64,000 nucleotides of DNA. Source: Chitinophagales bacterium. Its GTDB lineage: Bacteria; Bacteroidota; Bacteroidia; Chitinophagales; Saprospiraceae. Made by a program: the position numbers and the translations under genes. Positions 18,583 to 28,458 of this stretch are shown here, piece by piece. Under the pieces are notes generated by a model that was not told the origin of the DNA, did not search any database, and saw nothing but the letters and a program-made list of their open reading frames with translations. Position 1 is the first letter of the stretch. Each line of letters starts with the position of its first letter. The stretch is from the NCBI GenBank assembly GCA_013299105.1, contig JAAFJY010000001.1:266978-330977 (forward strand), given 5' to 3'.

Positions 18583-18898
18583 AGCCTTATTCTTCTCGCA
18601 TCTTGAGTGTTGCCAAAAGTTGATTTAAAAACTGGGAGTTTGGCTGAAAAACGGGCCAAATTTTGACTAATTGAGGCCGTAAAATCAGTTTGACCTGGAC
18701 GTGATGGCACTTTCCTAAAAGCCTTGTTTAAATGGGGTACGCGAAATTGATCCGTTCTATTTATTCGAGCAAAATAAACTAAACCAAACTCGTTTACCTT
18801 GGGGCGCGTAAATTCTTGAACTGCTTCAAGCTGTCACATTTTCGGGTATAAATTGTTTTTTAGCATCATCAAGGATAGGTAACAAATCAATTTTCACC
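18583..18898. other. Gene-free convergent spacer
   Basis: This is 316 bp between the converging TPR lipoprotein and ligase/PASTA genes. It holds a worn remnant resembling family-1 repeats (about 18755-18812: GAGCAAAATAAAC, TAAACC, GTTTACCTTGG, GCGCGTAA). No clear terminator hairpin or gene is visible. Confidence 0.5.
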
Positions 18899-21800
18899 TT
18901 ACTGTTCCTCAAACGCACCCTCAGGCTCTACCTTTTCTGTGGGGCAGTTTTCAGGCCGTTTTTTGGTCAAAAACAACTTCAAATCGCCACCTGAGCGCAT
19001 GGTGGAGTCGGGATGAAAGGCGGGTTCCTGCCGGTATACAAAATAACTCAGTGGCACACCCGTGAATCCATCATCTGTTTCGGGCAAGAGCTTCAGGCCG
19101 CTGGCGCTGACCATCAGGCTGGCTGCGTCATATTGCTGGCAGACCACATCAGGGATGGGCACCATCCCTGTATTGCGCTTTGACACCACAAACTTGATCG
19201 TAGAGCCCTTGGGTACCTGGATGCCACTTTGTAAGTCTTGACGGGTGATTTTCCGGCCCCGATATTCCATGTACAGAATGGTATTGTCTTCGAGTTGCTT
19301 GTCATATTTGGTATCCATCACTACGGCGCGGATGCCCAGGTAGTTGAGGGCACGGGCGTAGGTATCGTAGTTGTCGTTACCACCTTTGAGGGCGGGCAGT
19401 GGCACTGCTGACGCTGATGCCGGGTTGATCACGAGGTAAATGGTACGGTTTTCTTTAACCCTCGACAAAGGCTGCGGATCCTGTTTGAACACATAATAAG
19501 CCGGCTTAGTGGGATCGTAGGAAGTTGAATCCGAGATCACCACCTTAAACCCACCCTGGCGAGCCTTCATGCGGGCTTCAGTGAAGCGCATACCCCGGTA
19601 GTCTTGTACTTGCACTGAGGTGCCATGCATGGTGTACCACTTGATTCCCTGTGTGGCAAGCAGGTAAAGCAGGAAGCCAAAGACGCCCAGCGCTAAGAGG
19701 TTTTTGATGAATATCCCCGACACAAAAAATCCAATTACTTCGTTAAACCATTCTTTGAAACGTTCATTTACCCCAGAGCCTACCCCTTGAGGGAGTTCTT
19801 GACGAGGTACCGATACGGGTTCTGGGGTAGTCACTACCGGAGCTGCGCTAATGATAGGCGCAGCTGTTGGCAGCGTATCAGGCAAGCTTGCCGTCGCTAC
19901 AGGAACTGTGGTAATCGCCTCATCTTGTCCGGCGATGCTGGGTTCGGCTCCACGGTAGCCCTTGCTGTCGCGCAGCAGTTTTTCCACCAAGCCATAAGGC
20001 GAAAGCCCCCTTTGTGCGGTTTGCAGAAGCACCGGATGACCATAGTGCAGGGGTGGTAAGGTGTTGCATTCCAATAAAATAGTCTCAGCAGTAGCGGTAT
20101 CGTACACCCTCACAAAACAGTCGATGGTAGCCAGTCCGCGCAAGTTGAGGATGCGAGCTGCCTTTTCCAAGTCGCTTTTGACTTGGTTGGTCAGGAGGCT
20201 GAATTCTTGCGGCGACTTGCCTAACCTGGCGGGGATGATGGGATTCAAACGCCCTGGTGGGATCTCTGCCAAGTCCAACACATCGTATTTGAAGTTGCCA
20301 TCGGCTTGTGGAGAACAGAGTACCGTAGCGCTCAACTCAAAAAACTGCCGTGCCCCTTGTGGCAAAACCAGGCTTTCAAACAAAATCTCATCCAATGAAG
20401 GGAAATACTGTTTAGGTTTGAGCTTTAGAGTGCGCCTTTGTTCAGTACTTTCGGGTCCTTGCCCACGAAACCCCAGTCCCGTGTAAGCTTCTAACTCCAG
20501 ACGGCTGCGCAAGATTTTTACGCTCAGTCCACCGTTTTGGTCCACGGGTTTGGCTACCAAGGGATAAGTCAATTTTTCTTCGATCCGTTGAAAAACCTCT
20601 TGCGGGCTGGTGTCGTAAGTCAGGCGGGCAATTTTCACTTGCTCAGGACCAAGGAAGCCATTGCGCTTCCAAACCTCCATTGTTTGAAGCTTGCTTACCG
20701 CTACTTGTGAAGTTTTCACGCCTGATCCATTGTAAGGGATGTTGCGAGCATCTAGTTCGGCTTGGAGTTTACCATCTTCGCCAGGGCGGCCTTGTAGGGC
20801 AATGAAGGCTTGGTCCACTATCTGGCCCAGGTCGTCAAGGCTGCGCATTTCAGGCATACTGATCTGCTTGCCGTCGGTAAAGTCGATCAACAATTCGGCG
20901 CTGCGTTTGCGCAGCAACTCTACCTCTGACAGGGCTACTTTGGCACCTTGAATTGCTTGCAAAATTACATCCACTGTAGGCAAAAAGAGCATGTCACCTG
21001 GCACCTGGTGAAAGGTCCATTGCCCTGGTGTGCCGCTCAATAGTACAGGAATCGGCTCATATTCTTCCGAACCAGCCAGGACCTCATACACGGTGCGAGC
21101 GGTCAATAGGGTCAAATCACGCTCGTGGCCATACCCACCAAAAAACAAAGCTACCCGACTCTGCTTGTCGCGCTGAGGCTTGGCTTGTCGCAGGGTTTCG
21201 TCGAGGTATTCGAGCAGGCTGCTGTAGGAGTTGTCTTGTGGGTTTTCGGCAGCCCTTACGGCCAATGATCGGCGAATGAAGTAGTTCAACAACTCGCTGG
21301 GGCCCATGCCCACCACCGAGCCAGCGTGCAGGATGGCTTTGGGCAAAAAAGGCTCTGGATTGGGGTAAACCTGGTCGAAATAAATCCGGTTGTTGATGTC
21401 GATGTATCCTCGAAGCGCTCCGTAAGCCTGTAAGCCTAAACTGGCAAAAACCTTCTCACATTCGCTACGAATGGCTGCTGATTGCTCAGGGTTAAAAATC
21501 CGGGGCGGCATGGGCTCGGTTTCATGCACCTCGGGCTCCCATTCCGGCAGCATAGCTACCGGGCTGCCATCATCCTTGCTCAAAACCAGGCAATTGAAAT
21601 TGTCCATCTCGTCCATTTCACGGATGGTCACATGTTGCGAGGCTTGTACGCTGGCTAGTCGGATGCTCGCACCTTCATCCATCACTTCGGACGCCAGGCT
21701 GTTGAGCAGTTTGAGCAAATCATCGGGATGGTTGATTTTACGGTCTTGGCTTTGAGCACTGACGATCAACGGGAAACTCAGGCCGTCTTTGCCGTGGGTG

Positions 21801-22564
21801 ATCAATTTCAAATAATCTACACGGTCAAAATCGCTGCGGGCCAACCAATCGGCCACTGGAATGGTAGCACAACCAAAGGCCGCGTCCACTGCTTCACGAA
21901 AACTGGCCAAATCGGTATCCTCGCCAATGCGCGCCACTAAGCCTGAAGCACTCTGGCCAGAAGGCCTGATGGTCATCGGAAATCCCACATTGGCACTCGC
22001 CAATTGGAACAACTCGTCCGCATCGCTTTCGAGCCAGTCGCGGCGACTGATGGTAAAATTACGCAGGGTCAGAAAACCCTGGTCGCGCAACAGTGGCAAA
22101 GAAGTAGCTTGGTCGCCAAGTGCAGCACAAAGCTGGCTGTGACTACCTGTATATGGAATCCTAAGTTGTTCTAATCTTTTTTGCAAGGCTCCTCTTTCGC
22201 CTGGCATGGCCAAAAAAGCGAAACTGATGAGCTGAGGCAAATCCTGGGGTTTGATTCTGCGGCCTACTTTGGCAATCATGCGGTCCAGCTCCTCTTCGGG
22301 CATCTCACCCAGGCTTTCGAGATAAATCTGGAATTGATTGGGAGAACTACGCAGCAATTCTGGTGGTGGAAAAAAATCGCGAATCCCATCCTGGTAAAGC
22401 TTTTGCCAATCGAGCAGGATGATGTTTTCCAGGCTATCCACAAAAATGGGTATGGGCTCGAAGCAGGTGCGATTCAAGTAATTGTAAACCGTACGTCCCA
22501 GTGCAAATGATCTTTCGCGCAAGCGGGAGGTTCCACCAAAAAAAATGCCAATTTTTATTTTCAT
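18899..22564 (-). CDS. Double D-Ala-D-Ala-ligase-like protein with membrane span and PASTA repeats
   Basis: This 1221-aa protein has an unusual order of modules. Residues 1-440 and 465-870 are two D-Ala-D-Ala-ligase-like halves, each opening with an FFGG motif (FFGGTSRLRERSF and FFGGYGHERDLTLL) and each with a YTGS/YNGSG element. The second half keeps the ligase-type LLECNTLPPLHYGHP, with its E-x-N metal ligands. The first has the divergent FDQVYPNPEPFLP there and may be inactive. A Pro/Thr-rich linker (875-930), a transmembrane helix (about 953-970) and three PASTA-like repeats (about 980-1050, 1055-1130, 1135-1200) follow. The predicted topology is a cytoplasmic ligase-like part with PASTA outside. 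It may couple peptidoglycan sensing to dipeptide metabolism, which is inference. Confidence 0.85.
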   Translation of the reverse strand: MKIKIGIFFGGTSRLRERSFALGRTVYNYLNRTCFEPIPIFVDSLENIILLDWQKLYQDGIRDFFPPPELLRSSPNQFQIYLESLGEMPEEELDRMIAKVGRRIKPQDLPQLISFAFLAMPGERGALQKRLEQLRIPYTGSHSQLCAALGDQATSLPLLRDQGFLTLRNFTISRRDWLESDADELFQLASANVGFPMTIRPSGQSASGLVARIGEDTDLASFREAVDAAFGCATIPVADWLARSDFDRVDYLKLITHGKDGLSFPLIVSAQSQDRKINHPDDLLKLLNSLASEVMDEGASIRLASVQASQHVTIREMDEMDNFNCLVLSKDDGSPVAMLPEWEPEVHETEPMPPRIFNPEQSAAIRSECEKVFASLGLQAYGALRGYIDINNRIYFDQVYPNPEPFLPKAILHAGSVVGMGPSELLNYFIRRSLAVRAAENPQDNSYSSLLEYLDETLRQAKPQRDKQSRVALFFGGYGHERDLTLLTARTVYEVLAGSEEYEPIPVLLSGTPGQWTFHQVPGDMLFLPTVDVILQAIQGAKVALSEVELLRKRSAELLIDFTDGKQISMPEMRSLDDLGQIVDQAFIALQGRPGEDGKLQAELDARNIPYNGSGVKTSQVAVSKLQTMEVWKRNGFLGPEQVKIARLTYDTSPQEVFQRIEEKLTYPLVAKPVDQNGGLSVKILRSRLELEAYTGLGFRGQGPESTEQRRTLKLKPKQYFPSLDEILFESLVLPQGARQFFELSATVLCSPQADGNFKYDVLDLAEIPPGRLNPIIPARLGKSPQEFSLLTNQVKSDLEKAARILNLRGLATIDCFVRVYDTATAETILLECNTLPPLHYGHPVLLQTAQRGLSPYGLVEKLLRDSKGYRGAEPSIAGQDEAITTVPVATASLPDTLPTAAPIISAAPVVTTPEPVSVPRQELPQGVGSGVNERFKEWFNEVIGFFVSGIFIKNLLALGVFGFLLYLLATQGIKWYTMHGTSVQVQDYRGMRFTEARMKARQGGFKVVISDSTSYDPTKPAYYVFKQDPQPLSRVKENRTIYLVINPASASAVPLPALKGGNDNYDTYARALNYLGIRAVVMDTKYDKQLEDNTILYMEYRGRKITRQDLQSGIQVPKGSTIKFVVSKRNTGMVPIPDVVCQQYDAASLMVSASGLKLLPETDDGFTGVPLSYFVYRQEPAFHPDSTMRSGGDLKLFLTKKRPENCPTEKVEPEGAFEEQ

Positions 22565-22681
22565 GCGTGGTTTAGGGTGCTAGTTCGTTTGGAGCAGGAC
22601 AACCAAAAGATAAAATTAGTTTTCTCGCTGAATATTTTGGAGACTCAATAGATTTTTTGGACAAGTCAGCGCCATTTAGTG

Positions 22682-22811
22682 TTTGAGCTAAAGTAAAGTA
22701 AACAAATTTGCTTTTTAGGTTTAGCAAAAAGAGAACACAACTTCCTTTCGCACAGTTATTTATCTGTTTTCACTAAACCCGAATCCGGTTACCTTATTTT
22801 TTCACGCTCCC
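22682..22811 (+). repeat. Family-1 palindromic repeat, complete copy
   Basis: This is a near-complete copy (TTTGAGCTAAAGTAAAG ... GGTTTAGCAAAAAGAGAAC ... CACTAAACCCGAAT ... TTACCTTATTTTTTCACGC). It fills the gap between the ligase/PASTA gene and folB, and its right end touches the folB stop codon at 22812. The two halves are complementary over most of their length. Confidence 0.75.
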
Positions 22812-23168
22812 TTAGCCAATAAAAATAAAAGAACGCGCCACTGGTCCATCCAAAGGTGGGCTCAGCTTGCTAAGTCTTACCTCTACTTTCATGGCAAAAG
22901 GAAACTGGCTTTTGAGGCGATCGTGGATGCGTTTGGCCACAGTTTCGATCAGGCGGGCCGTTTTTTTCATCTCAATCCGGCAAATTTCGTAGATGATTTC
23001 GTAGTTCACCGTGCCCGTGAGTTCATCGGTTTTGGCCACCATTGATAGACTGGAGTCAGGTATTTGCACATACACATCCACCACAAACTGAGTACCTGTT
23101 TTTTGTTCTTCTTCGTAATAACCGTGAAAAGCAAAAAACTGCATGCCTTCTAGCGCAATTGTTGTCAT
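22812..23168 (-). CDS. folB: Dihydroneopterin aldolase
   Basis: FolB cleaves 7,8-dihydroneopterin to 6-hydroxymethyl-dihydropterin and glycolaldehyde in folate synthesis. The 118-aa protein has the family landmarks: IALEGMQFFAFHGYYEEEQ with the conserved Glu, TVNYEIIYEI, LIETVAKRIHDRL and VEVRLSKLSPPLDG with the catalytic Lys. Length is normal. The stop codon borders a family-1 repeat. It lies 247 bp upstream of the ligase/PASTA gene on the same strand, probably as a separate unit. Confidence 0.93.
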   Translation of the reverse strand: MTTIALEGMQFFAFHGYYEEEQKTGTQFVVDVYVQIPDSSLSMVAKTDELTGTVNYEIIYEICRIEMKKTARLIETVAKRIHDRLKSQFPFAMKVEVRLSKLSPPLDGPVARSFIFIG

Positions 23169-23441
23169 GGTTTAGGTTTGTTGAGGCGGTGAAGTTACAC
23201 CTTTCAGGCTAAAACCCTGTCTTTTTTTGGACAAAACCACAGCTTAGGTCCACCACGGAATCAGCGAAAATTAAGGATAGCTGCTTGCAAAAGCAATTGA
23301 TTTTCAATTTCATGGCCTGCACCGAAACGAACTAAAAGTCCCACGCCTAAAATCTCTTTGCGACCCACCAGGTTTGCAATCTTGTAATGGGTGACATAAT
23401 TTCGATGTGTTCAAGCTTTTCAAACACCTAAAAACTAAACC

Positions 23442-24560
23442 ATGAAAACGCTCATTTACACCACTATTTTATGGTTGTGCCAACTTAATGCACCAGCCCA
23501 AAAACTAGCTGAATGGACTTTTGAGAACATCAGTTCGGCTATCCCATCCTTACCGATTGCCCCCTCTTTCCTCTCGCCCGATGTCGCCTCTGGCCAAGGC
23601 GGCATGTCGGGTGGGAACAACATTGGCAGCCCCACCGTGTGCAGCGGAGCGAATGCCTGGTCCACCAATTTTTGGCCTACAACTACCCAGTATTCGAATA
23701 GTGCTTACGTTTATTTCATCATCGAGGCAAAAAAAGACCTTCATCTCTTTGATTTTAGTTTCTCATGCGGAGCATCTTCGGGTAGTTCTGCCAAAAACTT
23801 CGCAATCACTTATACTTTAGATGGTGAAACTGTGCAAGCGGGGGGTGGCAGTGCCTCGGTAGGCAGTTGTGGAGGCGGCGGCGCTGATTTGGATGTGGTG
23901 ATTCCCAAAGGCAGCAGTTTCACCATCCGCATTCATCCTTATGGGCAAGACAAGGCGGCCCAGGCGGCCACGCTTAGGTTTGACAATGTGCGGTTTTCAG
24001 GGGTGCAGTTTTTGCCGATTTCCTTGGCCCGCTTTGAAGGACAAAGGGTATCGGGCTTAGGGGTTAGGCTATTTTGGCAAACTGGCAGCAGCTACAACAA
24101 CGACTTTATCGCCATCGAAAAAAGTACAAATGCCCAGGATTTTGAAGAAATCGGTCGAATCGAACAAGTGCCCGACGGGGATGAAAAACGCGAGTTTACT
24201 TTCTGGGACCACCAAGCCAGTGCCTCCGCTCAATACTACCGCCTGAGAATTGTAGACCTGGATGGCACCCAAAAATTGTCCAAAATCATCGTCCTGCCTG
24301 CCGAAAACCCCAACGTCCAAGCCCAGCCTTTCCTGTATCCCAATCCAGTGATTGATCAATGCAGCATCCGCTGGCCACTAGCAGGTTTGCAGGCCCAATG
24401 GCACCTGCTCAATTCCTTGGGTCAAAACATGCCTTGTACCGAAATTTCAAAAGACGAGGATAAAACCGTACTGGACCTCAGCCAGGTGCCCGCAGGCAAC
24501 TACTACCTGCATTGGCAACAAGGTCGGCAGAGGGGGACGATGCGGATACAAAAAATTTAG
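23442..24560 (+). CDS. Secreted protein with T9SS sorting domain
   Basis: A Sec signal (MKTLIYTTILWLCQLNAPAQ) leads a 372-aa protein. Residues 20-190 are rich in Gly, Ser and Ala with paired Cys, and may form a beta-sandwich binding domain. Residues 195-285 form a segment of the kind found before sorting domains (LFWQTGSSYNNDFIAIEKS ... YYRLRIVDLDGTQKLSKI). The last about 75 residues are a type A T9SS C-terminal domain (FLYPNPVIDQCSI ... QVPAGNYYLHW ... MRIQKI). It should be exported across the outer membrane. No enzymatic motif is visible. Confidence 0.85.
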   Translation: MKTLIYTTILWLCQLNAPAQKLAEWTFENISSAIPSLPIAPSFLSPDVASGQGGMSGGNNIGSPTVCSGANAWSTNFWPTTTQYSNSAYVYFIIEAKKDLHLFDFSFSCGASSGSSAKNFAITYTLDGETVQAGGGSASVGSCGGGGADLDVVIPKGSSFTIRIHPYGQDKAAQAATLRFDNVRFSGVQFLPISLARFEGQRVSGLGVRLFWQTGSSYNNDFIAIEKSTNAQDFEEIGRIEQVPDGDEKREFTFWDHQASASAQYYRLRIVDLDGTQKLSKIIVLPAENPNVQAQPFLYPNPVIDQCSIRWPLAGLQAQWHLLNSLGQNMPCTEISKDEDKTVLDLSQVPAGNYYLHWQQGRQRGTMRIQKI

Positions 24561-24577
24561 GTGATGAGTTTTTTGAG

Positions 24578-24609
24578 GCCCGGCAGGCAATCTGCTGGGC
24601 TTATTTTTT
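24578..24609. terminator. Terminator between convergent genes
   Basis: A hairpin GCCCGGCAG-GCAAT-CTGCTGGGC (24578-24600, one G-T pair) is followed by TTATTTTTTA. It serves the T9SS cargo gene on the plus strand. The converging serine hydrolase gene ends inside its T-rich tail. Confidence 0.75.
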
Positions 24610-26020
24610 ACTGCTTCTTCGCAAAAAACAAGTCGCGAACCGCCCCTGAGCTAACGCTGAAGCCATGCAAATAGCCCTGCTTGTCGCGCTTGAACCAAAT
24701 GTCGCCAAAAGGCGGTGCAGTGTAAAAATGGTCTTCACCCAATGCGATCAAGCTTAGGGCTTTGCCATGTGGCCCATGCAACAGGAGGCCATCTTCTTTT
24801 GATTCGACTTGGTACCAGGTTTGCCATTCGGGTAGAAAATAATTGCCAGCATAAGTAGCCAGGGCATTGGCTGGCAATTTCACAGCTTGAGGAGGGAGTG
24901 GTGGGGCGATTTTGGGGATGTCGGGGAAAGTTGTATTGGGATCAGGCATCAAGATTTGGGCGATTTGCTCACTCAACTTTGCACAATTGGCCTCCGCAAA
25001 ATTGGCTTTGATCAAAATACCGATTTCCTGTTGGGGGAAATAAGTGAGGATAGCCCGGAAACCAGCGCTTGAGCCCGTATGCTGCCAGCGTTGGTTTCCA
25101 GCCCATTTTTCCACTTCTAAGCCAAAGGCATAATTCAGGGTGTCGCCACTGGGAAAAACGCTGCGGGTGGTCATTAGGCGGATCAGGTCCTGGCCGCCTA
25201 ATTGGCCTGTACGCAGGTTATCGAGCCAACGCATGAGGTCGGGTAGGTCGCAGTAAATGCCGCCAGCCCCCATTACAGTGCTGTTGTCGTAAACCATTTT
25301 CCAAGTGCCGTCGCTCGTTTTTTGGTAAGAAGCCGCGCCTTGCGGGTACCACTCGCCTTGTTGGTCCATGATATAGGTATGCTTCATTCCCAGTGGCTCA
25401 AAAACCCGTTTTTTCATCCACGCCTCGAAGGGTGTATTGCTGACCTTTTGGACAATTTCAGCCAGCAACATGTAGCCTGTGTTGCAGTAGGAGTGCGCCG
25501 TGCCCGGCAAAAAATTGAGACCGACACTGTTTTGGGCCAATTCCATCGCCATCACTTGCCGGATCAGGTCGCCTTGTCGCCAGCCTTTGAATTCCAGCAT
25601 GGCATAAATTTCGCGCAAGCCGCTGGTGTGGCGCATCAGGTCTTGGATGCGGATGGTTTGGCCAAAATCGGGTAAGTTTGGCAGGTACTTGCGGATGTCA
25701 TCATCCAATTTCAAGGCCCCGTCTTTTGCCAGCAGGAGGATTGCAAAACATGTGATTTGCTTGGCTACCGAGCCGATGTCGGATACCGTTTGGGGCTGAA
25801 AAGGGACTTGGTGTTCCAAATTGGCCAGGCCATAACCTTTGGTCAAAAGCGTTTGACCATTTTTGACAACACCCAGGGCCAGGCCGGGTTGCCCACCTTG
25901 TTTTTGTTGGGCAAAAAGGGACTCAATTTGGGCCACCTGGTCTTTGCTCAATTTGGCTTTTTGGGCAAAAACACTTGCGTTTAGACAAGAACAAAAGCAC
26001 AGGAGGGCGAAGTAACGCAT
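24608..26020 (-). CDS. Secreted class C beta-lactamase-like serine hydrolase
   Basis: A signal peptide (MRYFALLCFCSCLNASVFA) precedes a beta-lactamase/D-aminopeptidase-type domain. The Ser-x-x-Lys catalytic pair is in DIGSVAKQITCF (about residue 83). The Tyr-x-Asn motif is in HSYCNTGYMLLAEI, and a late HTGSSAGFRA stands in the KTG position. Residues 370-470 form a C-terminal beta-rich extension common in these esterase/peptidase relatives. The substrate is unknown: peptidoglycan peptides, esters or D-amino-acid peptides are all possible. The 470-aa length suits the family. Confidence 0.88.
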   Translation of the reverse strand: MRYFALLCFCSCLNASVFAQKAKLSKDQVAQIESLFAQQKQGGQPGLALGVVKNGQTLLTKGYGLANLEHQVPFQPQTVSDIGSVAKQITCFAILLLAKDGALKLDDDIRKYLPNLPDFGQTIRIQDLMRHTSGLREIYAMLEFKGWRQGDLIRQVMAMELAQNSVGLNFLPGTAHSYCNTGYMLLAEIVQKVSNTPFEAWMKKRVFEPLGMKHTYIMDQQGEWYPQGAASYQKTSDGTWKMVYDNSTVMGAGGIYCDLPDLMRWLDNLRTGQLGGQDLIRLMTTRSVFPSGDTLNYAFGLEVEKWAGNQRWQHTGSSAGFRAILTYFPQQEIGILIKANFAEANCAKLSEQIAQILMPDPNTTFPDIPKIAPPLPPQAVKLPANALATYAGNYFLPEWQTWYQVESKEDGLLLHGPHGKALSLIALGEDHFYTAPPFGDIWFKRDKQGYLHGFSVSSGAVRDLFFAKKQ

Positions 26021-26053
26021 TGGATGGATTTTTGGTGAAAACTATGCTCAAGC

Positions 26054-26635
26054 CTATTTCCCCCGCAATCGACTCAGGGTTTCAGGACTCATATCCAGGT
26101 AAGAGGCAATGTATTTTAGCGGAATAAGTTGAAACACGTGGGGGCTACGCTCAAACAAGCGTTCGTATCGCTGTTTGGGACTCAAGGTCAGCATTTCAAC
26201 TTCTCTTTGCATACGGCTGAGTAGTACTTTTTCGAGCAAAACCCGCCAGAAGCGTTCCAACTCAGGCTCTTTTTCCATTAAGTCATAAAAGTCGCGCCGA
26301 CTGATGGCCAAAACCTCGCACTTGCTCAGGGTTTGGATGTAATAGGAACTACCTTGCCCACTAACCAGCGAGTCAAAAGCAGAAAACAAATTGCCTCCAT
26401 ACAAAAAACCCACATTGGCCTCGCTGTTGTCGTTTAGGATATAAATGCGGGCGGTTCCGCTCAACATTAAGTAGATATACTGTTCCTTTTGGCCTTCGCG
26501 AAGGATAAAGTCTTGGTTTTTAAACGCAATGGTTTTACTCCATAAGGGCATAAGTTTTAACAGCAACTTATCGCTCATTCCTGCCTTAATCAAGCTTTTT
26601 TCAAGCACATGAGTAGGGTTGATTCTCATAAGCAA
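26054..26635 (-). CDS. Crp/Fnr family regulator
   Basis: The 193-aa protein has an N-terminal cyclic-nucleotide-binding-like barrel (FILREGQKEQYIYLMLSGTARIY ... LFSAFDSLVSGQ). A dimer helix and a short C-terminal helix-turn-helix (PLKYIASYLDMSPETLSRLRGK) follow, the usual form of the Bacteroidota Crp/Fnr subfamily. Alternative starts at 26635 and 26629 both precede RINPTHVLEK. It lies 12 bp downstream of a hybrid histidine kinase gene on the same strand and could share its transcript. Confidence 0.88.
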   Translation of the reverse strand: MLMRINPTHVLEKSLIKAGMSDKLLLKLMPLWSKTIAFKNQDFILREGQKEQYIYLMLSGTARIYILNDNSEANVGFLYGGNLFSAFDSLVSGQGSSYYIQTLSKCEVLAISRRDFYDLMEKEPELERFWRVLLEKVLLSRMQREVEMLTLSPKQRYERLFERSPHVFQLIPLKYIASYLDMSPETLSRLRGK

Positions 26636-26647
26636 AAAGTATAAAAA

Positions 26648-28432
26648 TTATTGCTCACGTGGCGCTTTCTTGCCCCATTGGTGAATCAGCTGTCGTATTT
26701 TTATCAGGGAAATGGGTTTTGTCATGTAATCGTTCATTCCTGCTTGAATACAGGCTTCCTGGTCCTCGGTGCTGGCTCCCGCGGTCATGGCTACGATGAT
26801 GGGTTGATGTCCATCGCGCCCTCGAATACAGCGGGTGGCTTCAATGCCATTCAGGTCTGGCATTTGTACATCCATCATGATGAGGTCGTAATTTTGATTG
26901 GCTGATTTTTGGATGGCTTCCCTACCATTTTCAGCAATGTCAATTTGATAACCCAGGTGTCCCATGATGCGCTGGATTAATTTTTGGTTCAGCAGATTGT
27001 CTTCAGCTACCAGTACCTTCAGTGAATAGTGTGCTACGCTTGCATCAACTATGGGCTCTTGTTGACCTACTTGGGCAGGTTTCGCACCCGCATTGAACAA
27101 TACTGCAAAATGAAAAGTAGATCCCCCGCCCAATTCACTTTCAACACTAATGCTTCCACCCATCAGTTCGACCAAAGTTTTGGTCAAGGTCAAACCCAAA
27201 CCAGTTCCGCCAAAAGGCTGGTTGTGTAAAGTACTGAACTGCGAAAAAGGCTCAAACAATTTACCCAGGTCTTCCTCGGACATGCCAACACCTGAGTCTT
27301 CAACACTGAATTCCAGCAAAATACGCCCCATAACCGGCGAAGTACTCTCCTTAACGTTCAAGACCACTTGGCCTTTCTGAGTAAATTTTATGGCGTTACT
27401 CAAGAGGTTAACCAAAATCTGACGCAGGCGATAGGGATCTCCATGCAGGTTATTGGGCGTAAAAGGCGCAATATTGAGCACCAGTCCTACATCACCAGTC
27501 CTTATTTTTGATTCATTGCTGAATAGCTTAAGTGTGTGCTCAGTGATTTGGTCCAATTGGAAATCTTGGTGTTCCAGCAAAAGTTTACCCTCCTCAATCC
27601 TCGACATGTCAAGTACTTGGCTCACGAGGTTCACCAAATGGCGACTGCTGATGCTGATGGTATCCACCAGGTCCTTTTGATCTGCTGATAATTTGGTAGC
27701 TTCCAACAAGTCAGAGGAGCCAATCACTGCATTGAGGGGGGTTCTAATTTCGTGGCTCATGTTGGCCAAAAATTCGGACTTGGCTTTTTCAGCTTTTTCA
27801 GCTTTTTCTTTGGCTTCCTGGGTTTGTAGTTGGGTCTGTTCAGCTTCTTCATTGGCAGCAAGCAATGCCTCACGGTCGTTAACATACGTGATTTTGAAGG
27901 CTCCGATGGTCACACCGAAAAAGATCATACACAGGAGGAACACATTATACTGATCAAGTTGCCATTGCCGCACGTTGGTATAACGGACCACCCAGTCGGG
28001 GTTCTTGATTTCCAAAATGAATAAAATGGTAACTACCGCAGTAGTTATCAAACACAAGTATAAAATCTCTCGGTTTCTTAACAATAGTATACTGACGACA
28101 GTATAGGTGACAAATAAATTGACAGAAGATCCACTTACTCCATTGCTGGTGAACCAACTACCCGCAATGAGTAGGCCCATTAACACAATGAATGGAATCG
28201 CTACTATCCGACTTTTGCGTAAATGCCAGGCATAATAAAACTGCATTGTAACAACCAGGATTGCTGCAATCAGGATGCAATTGTTAATCCCAGTGATGCC
28301 AATTATTCTGTTCTGTACCAAGCCTAGCAAGCACGCAACAATCATAGAGAGCATCAGGAAGTAGGTGATCTTGTGCTCAATCGATACAGTCTTGTCGTCG
28401 AAACGAAAAATGCGCGTGAATAAACTAGTCAT
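26648..28432 (-). CDS. Hybrid sensor histidine kinase/response regulator (copy A)
   Basis: This is a 594-aa membrane kinase. About six transmembrane segments fill residues 22-180, followed by a Lys/Glu coiled coil ([19 protein letters not shown]). The HisKA motif [16 protein letters not shown] has the phospho-accepting His227. The HATPase domain shows [18 protein letters not shown] and [11 protein letters not shown] receiver domain (about 472-590) has the phospho-accepting Asp521 in [11 protein letters not shown] and the conserved TAG and KP motifs. There is no Hpt domain or output domain, so phosphate must pass to another protein. Copy B lies just upstream, and a Crp/Fnr gene follows at 12 bp. 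Confidence 0.93.
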   Translation of the reverse strand: MTSLFTRIFRFDDKTVSIEHKITYFLMLSMIVACLLGLVQNRIIGITGINNCILIAAILVVTMQFYYAWHLRKSRIVAIPFIVLMGLLIAGSWFTSNGVSGSSVNLFVTYTVVSILLLRNREILYLCLITTAVVTILFILEIKNPDWVVRYTNVRQWQLDQYNVFLLCMIFFGVTIGAFKITYVNDREALLAANEEAEQTQLQTQEAKEKAEKAEKAKSEFLANMSHEIRTPLNAVIGSSDLLEATKLSADQKDLVDTISISSRHLVNLVSQVLDMSRIEEGKLLLEHQDFQLDQITEHTLKLFSNESKIRTGDVGLVLNIAPFTPNNLHGDPYRLRQILVNLLSNAIKFTQKGQVVLNVKESTSPVMGRILLEFSVEDSGVGMSEEDLGKLFEPFSQFSTLHNQPFGGTGLGLTLTKTLVELMGGSISVESELGGGSTFHFAVLFNAGAKPAQVGQQEPIVDASVAHYSLKVLVAEDNLLNQKLIQRIMGHLGYQIDIAENGREAIQKSANQNYDLIMMDVQMPDLNGIEATRCIRGRDGHQPIIVAMTAGASTEDQEACIQAGMNDYMTKPISLIKIRQLIHQWGKKAPREQ

Positions 28433-28458
28433 GTTACGCCGATAGTCAAAGGAAGGGT

